This document shows positions 39,401 to 51,699 of a DNA stretch of 64,000 nt, piece after piece; within the stretch, counting starts at the first letter, position 1; every line of letters begins with the position of its first letter. A program made the position numbers and the translations under genes. The notes beneath the pieces were generated by a model, which saw nothing but the letters and a program-made list of their open reading frames with translations, searched no databases and was not told where the DNA came from. Source of the DNA: Pardosa pseudoannulata (lineage: Eukaryota > Arthropoda > Arachnida > Araneae > Lycosidae); contig CM063509.1 of the NCBI GenBank assembly GCA_032207245.1, forward strand, positions 1,268,998-1,332,997, read 5' to 3'.

Positions 39401-41485
39401 GTTGAAACATGGAACAATGCATATCACCGTGTAGGTCTCTTAAAGACGAAGAGATTGATACTATATTTATTATAATTCATTCTGTTTATAAGAGCAGAAT
39501 CGCGAACGTGTGAATTTTCTGTAGTTGAATTTTGCGAATTTTCCGCTGTTTTCGGAAATATACCCAAATAACTCCTCCATTTTCTGTTGAAACATGGAAC
39601 AATGCATATCACCGTGTAGGTCTTTTAAAGACGAAGAGATTGATACTATATTTATTATAATTCATTATGTTTATAAGTGCAGAATCGCGAAAGTGTAAAT
39701 TTTCTTTAGTTGAATTTTGCGAATTTTCCGCTGTTTTCGGAAATATACCCAAATAACACCTCCATTTTCTGTTGAAACATGGAACAATGCATATCACCGT
39801 GTAGGTCTTTTAAAGACGAAGAGATTGATACTATATTTATTATAATTCATTCTGTTTATAAGAGCAGAATCGCGAACGTGTGAATTTTCTGTAGTTGAAT
39901 TTTGCGAATTTTTCGCTGTTTTCGGAAATATACCCAAAAAACTCCTCCATTTTCTGTTGAAACATGGAACAATGCATATCACCGTGTAGGTCTTTTAAAG
40001 ACGAAGTGATTGATACTATATTTATTATAATTCATTATGTTTATAAGAGCAGAATCGCGAACGTGTAAATTTTCTGTAGTTGAATTTTGCGAATTTTCCG
40101 CTGTTTTCGGAAATATACCCAAATAACTCCTCCATTTTCTGTTGAAACATGGAACAATGCATATCACCGTGTAGGTCTCTTAAAGACGAAGAGATTGATA
40201 CTATATTTATTATAATTCATTATGTTTATAAGAGCAGAATCGCGAACGTGTAAATTTTCTGTAGTTGAATTTTGCGAATTTTCCGCTGTTTTCGGAAATA
40301 TACCCAAATAACTCCTCCATTTTCTGTTGACACATGGAACAATGCATATCACCGTGTAGGTCTTTTAAAGACGAAGTGATTGATACTATATTTATTATAA
40401 TTCATTATGTTTATAAGTGCAGAATCGCGAACGTGTAAATTTTCTTTATTTTAATTTTGCGATTTTTCCGCTGTTTTTGGAAATATACCCAAATAACACC
40501 TCAATTTAATGTTGAAACATGGAACAATGCATATCACCGTGTAGGTCTCTTAAAGACGAAGAGATTGATACTATATTTATTATAATTCATTATGTTTATA
40601 AGAGCAGAATCGCGAACGTGTAAATTTTCTGTAGTTGAATTTTGCGAATTTTTCGCTGTTTTCGGAAATATACCCAAATAACTCCTCCATTTTCTGTTGA
40701 CACATGGAACAATGCATATCACCGTGTAGGTCTTTTAAAGACGAAGAGATTGATACTATATTTATTATAATTCATTATGTTTATAAGTGCAGAATCGCGA
40801 ACGTGTAAATTTTCTTTATTTTAATTTTGCGATTTTTTCGCTGTTTTCGGAAATATACTCAAATAACTCCTCCATTTTATGTTGAAACATGGAACAATGC
40901 ATATCTCCGTGTAGGTCTCTTAAAGACGAAGAGATTGATACTATATTTATTATAATTCATTCTGTTTATAAGAGCAGAATCGCGAACGTATAAATTTTCT
41001 GTAGTTGAATTTTGCGAATTTTCCGCTGTTTTCGGAAATATACCCAAATAACTCCTCCATTTTCTGTTGAAACATGGAACAATGCATATCACCGTGTAGG
41101 TCTTTTAAAGACGAACAGATTGATACTATATTTATTATAATTCATTCTGTTTATAAGAGCAGAATCGCGAACGTGTAAATTTTCTTTAGTTGAATTTTGC
41201 GAATTTTCCGCTGTTTTCGGAAATATACCCAAATAACTCCTCCATTTTCTGTTGAAACATGGAACAATGCATATCACCGTGTAGGTCTTTTAAAGACAAA
41301 GAGATTGATACTATATTTATTATAATTCATTATGTTTATAAGAGCAGAATCGCGAACGTGTAAATTTTCTGTAGTTGAATTTTGCGAATTTTCCGCTGTT
41401 TTCGGAAATATACCCAAATAACTCCTCCATTTTCTGTTGAAACATGGAACAATGCATATCACCGTGTAGGTCTTTTAAAGACGAA
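30482..41485 (-). repeat. Satellite array B, reverse arm, 185-bp monomer, about 59 copies
   Basis: The motif aatgcatatcaccgtgtagg recurs every 185 bp (occasionally 184 or 186) up to the inversion junction. Compared with the right-hand part of the window the monomers are reverse-complemented. Two subtypes alternate irregularly. The main one (B1) has ctgtagttgaattttgcg. The second (B2) has ctttattttaattttgcg, near 32675, 33970, 34890, 36929, 37289, 37850, 38778, 39149, 40441 and 40811. B2 copies often also have cacctcaatttaatg in place of ctcctccattttctg. B2 spacing is a whole number of monomers (2, 3, 5, 7 and 11), so subtypes are copied in blocks. No gene or transposon interrupts the arm. Confidence 0.96.
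37389..39238 (-). repeat. Probable pentameric higher-order repeat of B (two copies of 925 bp)
   Basis: The rare variant gtaggtgtcttaaag occurs at 37394 and again at 38319, 925 bp (5 x 185) apart. Both units share further rare changes (atactcaaataac and tccattttatg). In each copy they are followed by a B1 unit and then a B2 unit with ataagtgcag. The later units match less exactly. I judged this by comparing rare variants by eye, without an alignment. Confidence 0.6.
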
Positions 41486-41521
41486 TAAATATAGTATCAA
41501 TCTCTTCGACTTTAAAAACCT
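41470..41521. repeat. Head-to-head inversion junction in array B
   Basis: The left arm reads accgtgtagg and tcttttaaagacgaa up to 41485, where the expected next bases gagattgatac are absent. From 41486 the sequence is taaatatagtatcaatc, continuing into ctcttcgac and the forward arm. The two arms overlap by two bases (AA, 41484-41485). The arms pair around a 19-base spacer (41486-41504). The left arm ends three bases after the near-palindrome gtcttttaaagac (41470-41482), which could fold into a hairpin. Orientation of every monomer, and of every short reading frame in it, flips here. No foreign sequence lies at the junction. Confidence 0.93.
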
Positions 41522-42081
41522 ACACGGTGATATGCATTGTTCCATGTTTCAACAGAAAATGGAGGAGTTATTTGGGTATATTTCCGAAAAAAGCGGAAAA
41601 TACGCAAAATTCAACTACAGAAAATTTACACGTTCGCGATTCTGCTCTTATAAATATAATGAATTATAATAAATATAGTATCAATCACTTCGTTTTTAAA
41701 AGACCTACACGGTGATATGCATTGTTCCATGTTTCAACAGAAAATGGAGGAGTTATTTGGGTATATTTCGGAAAACAGCGGAAAATTCGCAAAATTCAAC
41801 TACAGAAAATTTACACTTTCGCGATTCTGCTCTTATAAACAGAATGAATTATAATAAATATAGTATCAATCTCTTCGTCTTTAAGAGATCTACACGGTGA
41901 TATGCATTGTTCCATGTTTCAACAGAAAATGGAGGAGTTATTTGGGTATATTTCCGAAAACAGCGGAAAATTCGCAAAATTCAACTACAGAAAATTTACA
42001 CTTTCGCGATTCTGCTCTTATAAACAGAATGAATTATAATAAATATAGTATCAATCTCTTCGTCTTTAAGAGACCTACACG

Positions 42082-42266
42082 GTGATATGCATTGTTCCGT
42101 GTTTCAACAGAAAATGGAGGAGTTATTTGGGTATATTTCCGAAAACAGCGGAAAATTCGCAAAATTCAACTACAGAAAATTTACACGTTCGCGATTCTGC
42201 TCTTATAAACATAATGAATTATAATAAATATAGTATCAATCACTTCGTTTTTAAAAGACCTACACG
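42082..42266 (+). repeat. Representative B monomer (B1) with its internal landmarks
   Basis: ATGCAT lies at 42087-42092 (NsiI) and TCGCGA at 42189-42194 (NruI). Both recur in nearly every monomer and should give a 185-bp ladder. A perfect 6-bp inverted repeat, TTTCCG at 42136-42141 and CGGAAA at 42149-42154, has a 7-base loop. Many copies also carry the near-palindrome gtctttaaaagac (for example 42432-42444); this particular copy has gtttttaaaagac. AATAAA occurs at 42223-42228. A B1 monomer I counted has 61 G+C of 185 (33%) and 8 CpG, above the roughly 5 expected. Confidence 0.9.
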
Positions 42267-43191
42267 GTGATATGCATTGTTCCATGTTTCAACAGAAAAT
42301 GGAGGAGTTATTTGGGTATATTTCCGAAAATAGCGGTAAATTCGCAAAATTCAACTACAGAAAATTTACAGGTTCGCGATTCTTCTCTTATAAACATATT
42401 GAATTATAATAAATTTAGTATCAATACCTTCGTCTTTAAAAGACCTACACGGTGATATGCATTGTTCCATGTTTCAACAGAAAATGGAGGAGTTATTTAT
42501 GTATATTTCCGAAAACAGCGGAAAATTTGCAAAATTCAACTACAGAAAATTTACACGTTCGCGATTCTGCTCTTATAAACATAATGAATTATAATAAATA
42601 TAGTATCAATCACTTCGTTTTTAAAAGACCTACACGGTGATATGCATTGTTCCATGTTTCAACAGAAAATGGAGGAGTTATTTGGGTATATTTCCGAAAA
42701 CAGCGGAAAATTCGCAAAATTCAACTACAGAAAATTTACACGTTCGCGATTCTTCTCTTATAAACATAATGAATTATAATAAATATAGTATCAATCACTT
42801 CGTCTTTAAAAGACCTACACGGTGATATGCATTGTTCCATGTTTCAACAGAAAATGGAGGAGTTATTTGGGTATATTTCCGAAAACAGCGGAAAATTCGC
42901 AAAATTCAACTACAGAAAATTTACACGTTCGCGATTCTGCTCTTATAAACATAATGAATTATAATAAATATAGTATCAATCACTTCGTTTTTAAAAGACC
43001 TACACGGTGATATGCATTGTTCCATGTTTCAACAGAAAATGGAGGAGTTATTTGGGTATATTTCCGAAAACAGCGGAAAATTCGCAAAATTCAACTACAG
43101 AAAATTTACACGTTCGCGATTCTTCTCTTATAAACATAATGAATTATAATAAATATAGTATCAATCACTTCGTTTTTAAAAGACCTACACG
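42082..43191 (+). repeat. Dimeric higher-order repeat of B (370 bp, three copies)
   Basis: Units with cgattctgctc and units with cgattcttctc alternate strictly across six monomers (starts 42082, 42267, 42452, 42637, 42822, 43007). A similar alternation of cgattctgctc with cgctattcttctc recurs at 47262-48190. The repeating unit is therefore 2 x 185 bp. Confidence 0.7.
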
Positions 43192-46100
43192 GTGATATGC
43201 ATTGTTCCATGTTTCAACAGAAAATGGAGGAGGTATTCGTATATATTTCGGAAAACAGCGGAAAATTCGCAAAATTCAACTACAGAAAATTTACACGTTC
43301 GCTATTCTTTTCTTATAAACATAATGAATTATAAAAAATATAGTATCAATCTCTTCGTCTTTAAGAGACCTACACGGTGATATGCATTGTTCCATGTTTC
43401 AACAGAAAATGGAGGAGTTATTTGGGTATATTTACGAAAACAGCGGAAAATTCGCAAAATTCAACTACAGAAAATTTACACGTTCGCGATTCTGCTCTTA
43501 AAAACATAATGAATTATAATAAATATAGTATCAATCTCTTCGTCTTTAAAAGACCTACACGGTGATATGCATTGTTCCATGTTTCAACAGAAAATGGAGG
43601 AGTTATTTGGGTATATTTCCGAAAACAGCGGAAAATTCGCAAAATTCAACTACAGAAAATTTACACGTTCGCTATTCTTCTCTTATAAACATAATGAATT
43701 ATAAAAAATATAGTATCAATCACTTCGTTTTTAAAAGATCTACACGGTGATATGCATTGTTCCATGTTTCAACAGAAAATGGAGGAGTTATTTGGGTATA
43801 TTTCCGAAAACAGCGGAAAATTCGCAAAATTCAACTACAGAAAATTTACACGTTCGCGATTCTGCTCTTATAAACATAATGAATTATAATAAATATAGTA
43901 TCAATCTCTTCGTCTTTAAGAGACCTACACGGTGATATGCATTGTTCCATGTTTCAACAGAAAATGGAGGAGTTATTTATGTATATTTCCGAAAACAGCG
44001 GAAAATTCGCAAAATTCAACTACAGAAAAATTACACGTTCGCGATTCTGCTCTTATAAACATAATGAATTATAATAAATATAGTATCAATCACTTCGTTT
44101 TTAAAAGACCTACACGGTGATATGCATTGTTCCATGTTTCAACAGAAAATGGAGGAGTTATTTGGGTATATTTCCGAAAACAGCGGAAAATTCGCAAAAT
44201 TCAACTACAGAAAATTTACACGTTCGCGATTCTGCTCTTATAAACAGAATGAATTATAATAAATATAGTATCAATCTCTTCGTCTTTAAGAGATCTACAC
44301 GGTGATATGCATTGTTCCATGTTTCAACAGAAAATGGAGGAGTTATTTGGGTATATTTCCGAAAACAGCGGAAAATTCGCAAAATTCAACTACAGAAAAT
44401 TTACACTTTCGCGATTCTGCTCTTATAAACAGAATGAATTATAATAAATATAGTATCAATTCCTTCGTCTTTAAAAGACCTACACGGTGATATGCATTGT
44501 TCCATGTTTCAACAGAAAATGGAGGAGTTATTTGGGTATATTTCCGAAAACAGCGGAAAATTCGCAAAATTCAACTACAGAAAATTTACACGTTCGCGAT
44601 TCTGCTCTTATAAATATAATGAATTATAATAAATATAGTATCAATCACTTCGTTTTTAAAAGATCTACACGGTGATATGCATTGTTCCATGTTTCAACAG
44701 AAAATGGAGGAGTTATTTGGGTATATTTCCGAAAACAGCGGAAAATTCGCAAAATTCAACCACAGAAAATTTACACGTTCGCTATTCTTCTCTTATAAAC
44801 ATAATGAATTATAAAAAATATAGTATCAATCACTTCGTTTTTAAAAGATCTACACGGTGATATGCATTGTTCCATGTTTCAACAGAAAATGGAGGAGTTA
44901 TTTGGGTATATTTCCGAAAACAGCGGAAAATTCGCAAAATTCAACTACAGAAAATTTACACGTTCGCGATTCTGCTCTTATAAACAGAATGAATTATAAT
45001 AAATATAGTATCAATCTCTTCGTCTTTAAAAGACCTACACGGTGATATGCATTGTTCCATGTTTCAACAGAAAATGGAGGAGTTATTTGGGTATATTTCG
45101 GAAAACAGCGGAAAATTCGCAAAATTCAACTACAGAAAATTTACACGTTCGCGATTCTGCTCTTATAAACATAATGAATTATAATAAATATAGTATCAAT
45201 CACTTCGTTTTTAAAAGACCTACACGGTGATATGCATTGTTCCATGTTTCAACAGAAAATGGAGGAGTTATTTGGGTATATTTCCGAAAACAGCGGAAAA
45301 TTCGCAAAATTCAACTACAGAAAATTTACACGTTCGCGATTCTTCTCTTATAAACATAATGAATTATAAAAAATATAGTATCAATCTCTTCGTTTTTAAA
45401 AGACCTACACGGTGATATGCATTGTTCCATGTTTCAACAGAAAATGGAGGAGTTATTTGGGTATATTTCCGAAAACAGCGGAAAATTCGCAAAATTCAAC
45501 TACAGAAAATTTACACGTTCGCGATTCTGCTCTTATAAACATAATGAATTATAATAAATATAGTATCAATCACTTCGTTTTTAAAAGACCTACACGGTGA
45601 TATGCATTGTTCCATGTTTCAACAGAAAATGGAGGAGTTATTTGGGTATATTTCCGAAAACAGCGGAAAATTCGCAAAATTCAACCACAGAAAATTTACA
45701 CGTTCGCTATTCTTCTCTTATAAACATAATGAATTATAAAAAATATAGTATCAATCACTTCGTTTTTAAAAGACCTACACGGTGATATGCATTGTTCCAT
45801 GTTTCAACAGAAAATGGAGGAGTTATTTGGGTATATTTCCGAAAACAGCGGAAAATTCGCAAAATTCAACTACAGAAAATTTACACGTTCGCGATTCTGC
45901 TCTTATAAACATAATGAATTATAATAAATATAGTATCAATCTCTTCGTCTTTAAGAGACCTACACGGTGATATGCATTGTTCCATGTTTCAACAGAAAAT
46001 GGAGGAGTTATTTGGGTATATTTCCGAAAACAGCGGAAAATTCGCAAAATTCAACTACAGAAAATTTACACGTTCGCGATTCTGCTCTTATAAACATAAT

Positions 46101-49100
46101 GAATTATAATAAATATAGTATCAATCACTTCGTTTTTAAAAGACCTACACGGTGATATGCATTGTTCCATGTTTCAACAGAAAATGGAGGAGTTTTTTGG
46201 GTATATTTCCGAAAACAGCGGAAAATTCGCAAAATTCAACTACAGAAAATTTACACGTTCGCGATTCTGCTCTTATAAACATAATGAATTATAATAAATA
46301 TAGTATCAATCTCTTCGTTTTTAAAAGACCTACACGGTGATATGCATTGTTCCATGTTTCAACAGAAAATGGAGGAGTTATTTGGGTATATTTCCGAAAA
46401 CAGCGGAAAATTCGCAAAATTCAACTACAGAAAATTTACACGTTCGCGATTCTGCTCTTATAAACATAATGAATTATAATAAATATAGTATCAATCTCTT
46501 CGTCTTTAAGAGACCTACACGGTGATATGCATTGTTCCATGTTTCAACAGAAAATGGAGGAGTTATTTGGGTATATTTCCGAAAACAGCGGAAAATTCGC
46601 AAAATTCAACTACAGAAAATTTACACGTTCGCGATTCTGCTCTTATAAACATAATGAATTATAATAAATATAGTATCAATCCCTTCGTCTTTAAAAGACC
46701 TACACGGTGATATGCATTGTTCCATGTTTCAACAGAAAATGGAGGAGTTATTTGGGTATATTTCCGAAAACAGCGGAAAATTCGCAAAATTCAACTACAG
46801 AAAATTTACACGTTCGCGATTCTGCTCTTATAAACATAATGAATTATAAAAAATATAGTATCAAACTCTTCGTCTTTAAGAGACCTACACGGTGATATGC
46901 ATTGTTCCATGTTTCAACAGAAAATGGAGGAGTTATTTGGGTATATTTCCAAAAACAGCGGAAAATTCGCAAAATTCAACTACAGAAAATTTACACGTTC
47001 GCGATTCTGCTCTTATAAACAAAATGAATTATAATAAATATAGTATCAATCTCTTCGTCTTTAAGAGACCTACACGGTGATATGCATTGTTCCGTGTTTC
47101 AACAGAAAATGGAGGAGTTATTTGGGTATATTTCCGAAAACAGCGGAAAATTCGCAAAATTCAACTACAGAAAATTTACAGGTTCGCGATTCTGCTCTTA
47201 TAAACATAATGAATTATAATAAATATAGTATCAATAACTTCGTCTTTAAAAGACCTGCACGGTGATATGCATTGTTCCATGTTTCAACAGAAAATGGAGG
47301 AGTTATTTGGGTATATTTCCGAAAACAGCGGAAAATTCGCAAAATTCAACTACAGAAAAGTTACACGTTCGCGATTCTGCTCTTATAAACATAATGAATT
47401 ATAATAAATATAGTATCAATCACTTCGTTTTTAAAAGACCTACACGGTGATATGCATTGTTCCATGTTTCAACAGAAAATGGAGGAGTTATTTGGGTATA
47501 TTTCCGAAAACAGCGGAAAATTCGCAAAATTCAACCACAGAAAAATTACACGTTCACTATTCTTCTCTTATAAACATAATGAATTATAAAAAATATAGTA
47601 TCAATCACTTCGTTTTTAAAAGATCTACACGGTGATATGCATTGTTCCATGTTTCAACAGAAAATGGAGGAGTTATTTGGGTATATTTCCAAAAACAGCG
47701 GAAAATTCGCAAAATTCAACTACAGAAAATTTACACGTTCGCGATTCTGCTCTTATAAACATAATGAATTATAATAAATATAGTATCAATCACTTCGTTT
47801 TTAAAAGACCTACACGGTGATATGCATTGTTCCATGTTTCAACAGAAAATGGAGGAGTTATTTGGGTATATTTCCGAAAACAGCGGAAAATTCGCAAAAT
47901 TCAACTACAGAAAATTTACACGTTCGCTATTCTTCTCTTATAAACATAATGAATTATAAAAAATATAGTATCAATCACTTCGTTTTTAAAAGATCTACAC
48001 GGTGATATGCATTGTTCCATGTTTCAACAGAAAATGGAGGAGTTATTTGGGTATATTTCGGAAAACAGCGGAAAATTCGCAAAATTCAACTACAGAAAAT
48101 TTACACGTTCGCGATTCTGCTCTTATAAACAGAATGAATTATAATAAATATAGTATCAATCTCTTCGTCTTTAAAAGACCTACACGGTGATATGCATTGT
48201 TCCATGTTTCAACAGAAAATGGAGGAGTTATTTATGTATATTTCCGAAAACAGCGGAAAATTCGCAAAATTCAACTACAGAAAATTTACACGTTCGCGAT
48301 TCTGCTCTTATAAACATAATGAATTATAATAAATATAGTATCAATCACTTCGTTTTTAAAAGACCTACACGGTGATATGCATTGTTCCATGTTTCAACAG
48401 AAAATGGAGGAGTTATTTTTGTATATTTCCGAAAACAGCGGAAAATTCGCAAAATTCAACTACAGAAAATTTACACGTTCGCGATTCTGCTCTTATAAAC
48501 ATAATGAATTATAATAAATATAGTATCAATCACTTCGTTTTTAAAAGACCTACACGGTGATATGCATTGTTCCATGTTTCAACAGAAAATGGAGGAGTTA
48601 TTTGGGTATATTTCCGAAAACAGCGGAAAATTCGCAAAATTCAACTACAGAAAATTTACACGTTCGCGATTCTGCTCTTATAAACATAATGAATTATAAT
48701 AAATATAGTATCAATCTCTTCGTTTTTTAAAGACCTACACGGTGATATGCATTGTTCCATGTTTCAACAGAAAATGGAGGAGTTATTTGGGTATATTTCC
48801 GAAAACAGCGGAAAATTCGCAAAATTCAACTACAGAAAATTTACACGTTCGCGATTCTGCTCTTATAAACATAATGAATTATAATAAATATAGTATCAAT
48901 CTCTTCGTCTTTAAAAGACCTACACGGTGATATGCATTGTTCCATGTTTCAACAGAAAATGGAGGAGTTATTTGGGTATATTTCCGAAAACAGCGGAAAA
49001 TTCGCAAAATTCAACTACAGAAAATTTACACGTTCGCGATTCTGCTCTTATAAACATAATGAATTATAAAAAATATAGTATCAATCTCTTCGTCTTTAAG

Positions 49101-49851
49101 AGACCTACACGGTGATATGCATTGTTCCATGTTTCAACAGAAAATGGAGGAGTTATTTGGGTATATTTCCAAAAACAGCGGAAAATTCGCAAAATTCAAC
49201 TACAGAAAATTTACACGTTCGCGATTCTGCTCTTATAAACATAATGAATTATAATAAATATAGTATCAATCTCTTCGTCTTTAAGAGACCTACACGGTGA
49301 TATGCATTGTTCCATGTTTCAACAGAAAATGGAGGAGTTATTTGGGTATATTTCCGAAAACAGCGGAAAATTCGCAAAATTCAACTACAGAAAATTTACA
49401 CGTTCGCGATTCTGCTCTTATAAACATAATGAATTATAATAAATATAGTATCAATCACTTCGTCTTTAAAAGACCTACACGGTGATATGCATTGTTCCAT
49501 GTTTCAACAGAAAATGGAGGAGTTATTTGGGTATATTTCCGAAAACAGCGGAAAATTCGCAAAATTCAACTACAGAAAATTTACACGTTCGCGATTCTGC
49601 TCTTATAAACATAATGAATTATAAAAAATATAGTATCAATCACTTCGTTTTTAAAAGATCTACACGGTGATATGCATTGTTCCATGTTTCAACAGAAAAT
49701 GGAGGAGTTATTTGGGTATATTTCGGAAAACAGCGGAAAATTCGCAAAATTCAACTACAGAAAATTTACACGTTCGCTATTCTTCTCTTATAAACATAAT
49801 GAATTATAAAAAATATAGTATCAAACTCTTCGTCTTTAAGAGACCTACACG

Positions 49852-51329
49852 GTGATATGCATTGTTCCATGTTTCAACATTAAATTGAGGAGTTATTTGG
49901 GTATATTTCCAAAAACAGCGGAAAAATCTCAAAATTAAAATAAAGAAAATTTACACGTTCGCGATTCTGCTCTTATAAACATAATGAATTATAATAAATA
50001 TAGTATCAATCTCTTCGACTCTAAAAACCTACACGGTGATATGCATTGTTCCATGTTTCAACAGAAAATGGAGGAGTTATTTGGGTATATTTCCGAAAAC
50101 AGCGGAAAATTCGCAAAATTCAACTACAGAAAATTTACACGTTCGCGATTCTGCTCTTATAAACATAATGAATTATAATAAATATAGTATCAATCTCTTC
50201 GTCTTTAAAAGACCTACACGCTGATATGCATTAATCCATGTTTCAACAGAAAATGGAGGAGTTATTTATGTATATTTCCGAAAAAAGCGGAAAATACGCA
50301 AAATTCAACTACAGAAAATTTACACGTTCGCGATTCTGCTCTTATAAACATAATGAATTATAATAAATATAGTATCAATCACTTCGTTTTTAAAAGACCT
50401 ACACGGTGATATGCATTGTTCCATGTTTCAACAGAAAATGGAGGAGTTATTTTGATATATTTCGGAAAACAGCGGAAAATTCGCAAAATTCAACTACAGA
50501 AAATTTACATGTTCGCGATTCTGCTCTTATAAACAGAATGAATTATAAGAAATATAGTATCAATCTCCTCGTCTTTAAGAGACCTACACGGTGATATGCA
50601 TTGTTCCATGTTTCAACATTAAATTGAGGAGTTATTTGGGTATATTTCCAAAAAAAGCGGAAAAATCTCAAAATTAAAATAAAGAAAATTTACACGTTCG
50701 CGATTCTGCTCTTATAAACATAATGAATTATAATAAATATAGTATCAATCTCTTCGACTCTAAAAACCTACACGGTGATATGCATTGTTCCATGTTTCAA
50801 CAGAAAATGGAGGAGTTATTTGGGTATATTTCCGAAAACAGCGGAAAATTCGCAAAATTCAACTACAGAAAATTTACACGTTCGCGATTCTGCTCTTATA
50901 AACATAATGAATTATAATAAATATAGTATCAATCTCTTCGTCTTTAAAAGACCTACACGCTGATATGCATTAATCCATGTTTCAACAGAAAATGGAGGAG
51001 TTATTTATGTATATTTCCGAAAAAAGCGGAAAATACGCAAAATTCTACTACAGAAAATTTACACGTTCGCGATTCTGCTCTTATAAACATAATGAATTAT
51101 AATAAATATAGTATCAATCACTTCGTTTTTAAAAGACCTACACGGTGATATGCATTGTTCCATGTTTCAACAGAAAATGGAGGAGTTATTTTGATATATT
51201 TCGGAAAACAGCGGAAAATTCGCAAAATTCAACTACAGAAAATTTACACGTTCGCGATTCTGCTCTTATAAACAGAATGAATTATAAGAAATATAGTATC
51301 AATCTCTTCGTCTTTAAGAGACCTACACG
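49852..51329 (+). repeat. Tetrameric higher-order repeat of B (two tandem copies of 739 bp)
   Basis: Copy 1 is 49852-50590 and copy 2 is 50591-51329. Each holds, in order, a B2 unit with aaaaatctcaaaattaaaat, a unit with the rare cgactctaaaaacctacac (one base short), a unit ending in cacgctgatatgcattaatc followed by aaaaaagcggaaaatacgc, and a unit with gttattttgatatatttcgg. Only a few substitutions separate the copies, for example tttacatgttc at about 50503 against tttacacgttc at about 51242. This is a recent tandem duplication and marks the start of the B2-containing domain. Confidence 0.88.
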
Positions 51330-51699
51330 GTGATATGCATTGTTCCGTGTTTCAACAGAAAATGGAGGAGTTATTTGGGTATATTTCCGAAAACAGCGGA
51401 AAATTCGCAAAATTCAACTACAGAAAATTTACACGTTCGCGATTCTGCTCTTATAAACATAATGAATTATAATAAATATAGTATCAATCCCTTCGTCTTT
51501 AAAAGACCTACACGGTGATATGCATTAATCCATGTTTCATCAGAAAATGGAGAAGTTATTTGGGTATATTTCCGAAAACAGCGGAAAATTCGCAAAATTC
51601 AACTACAGAAAATTTACACGTTCGCGATTCTGCTCTTATAAACATAATGAATTATAATAAATATAGTATCAATCACTTCGTTTTTAAAAGACCTACACG

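Larger units (their letters stand above)
41486..49851 (+). repeat. B1-only domain next to the inversion
   Basis: I find no B2 unit (aaattaaaataaag type) in this 8.4 kb, although B2 is common on both sides. In exchange there is a local subtype with cgctattcttctc and gaattataaaaaatatag, seen near 43300, 43672, 44780, 45707, 47556, 47929 and 49778, and frequent caatcacttcgtttttaaaag. This shows recent independent homogenisation of the block beside the inversion. Confidence 0.8.

Noticed and set aside
41470..41521. Transposon or terminal inverted repeat at the inversion
   Set aside because: Both sides are ordinary B monomer sequence. There is no inserted DNA, target-site duplication or coding sequence.
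42082..42266. CENP-B box in the B monomer (ttcggaaaacagcgga in some copies)
   Set aside because: The canonical pattern TTCGNNNNANNCGGG is not met: CGG falls one base too late and is not followed by G, and most copies have tttccg in place of ttcgg. No match was seen in A either.
42180..42266. TATA-like (ttataaac, tataataaat) and AATAAA motifs in B as promoter or poly(A) signals
   Set aside because: They lie in an A/T-rich monomer and are repeated about 180 times with no gene near. Chance A/T motifs are the simpler explanation.
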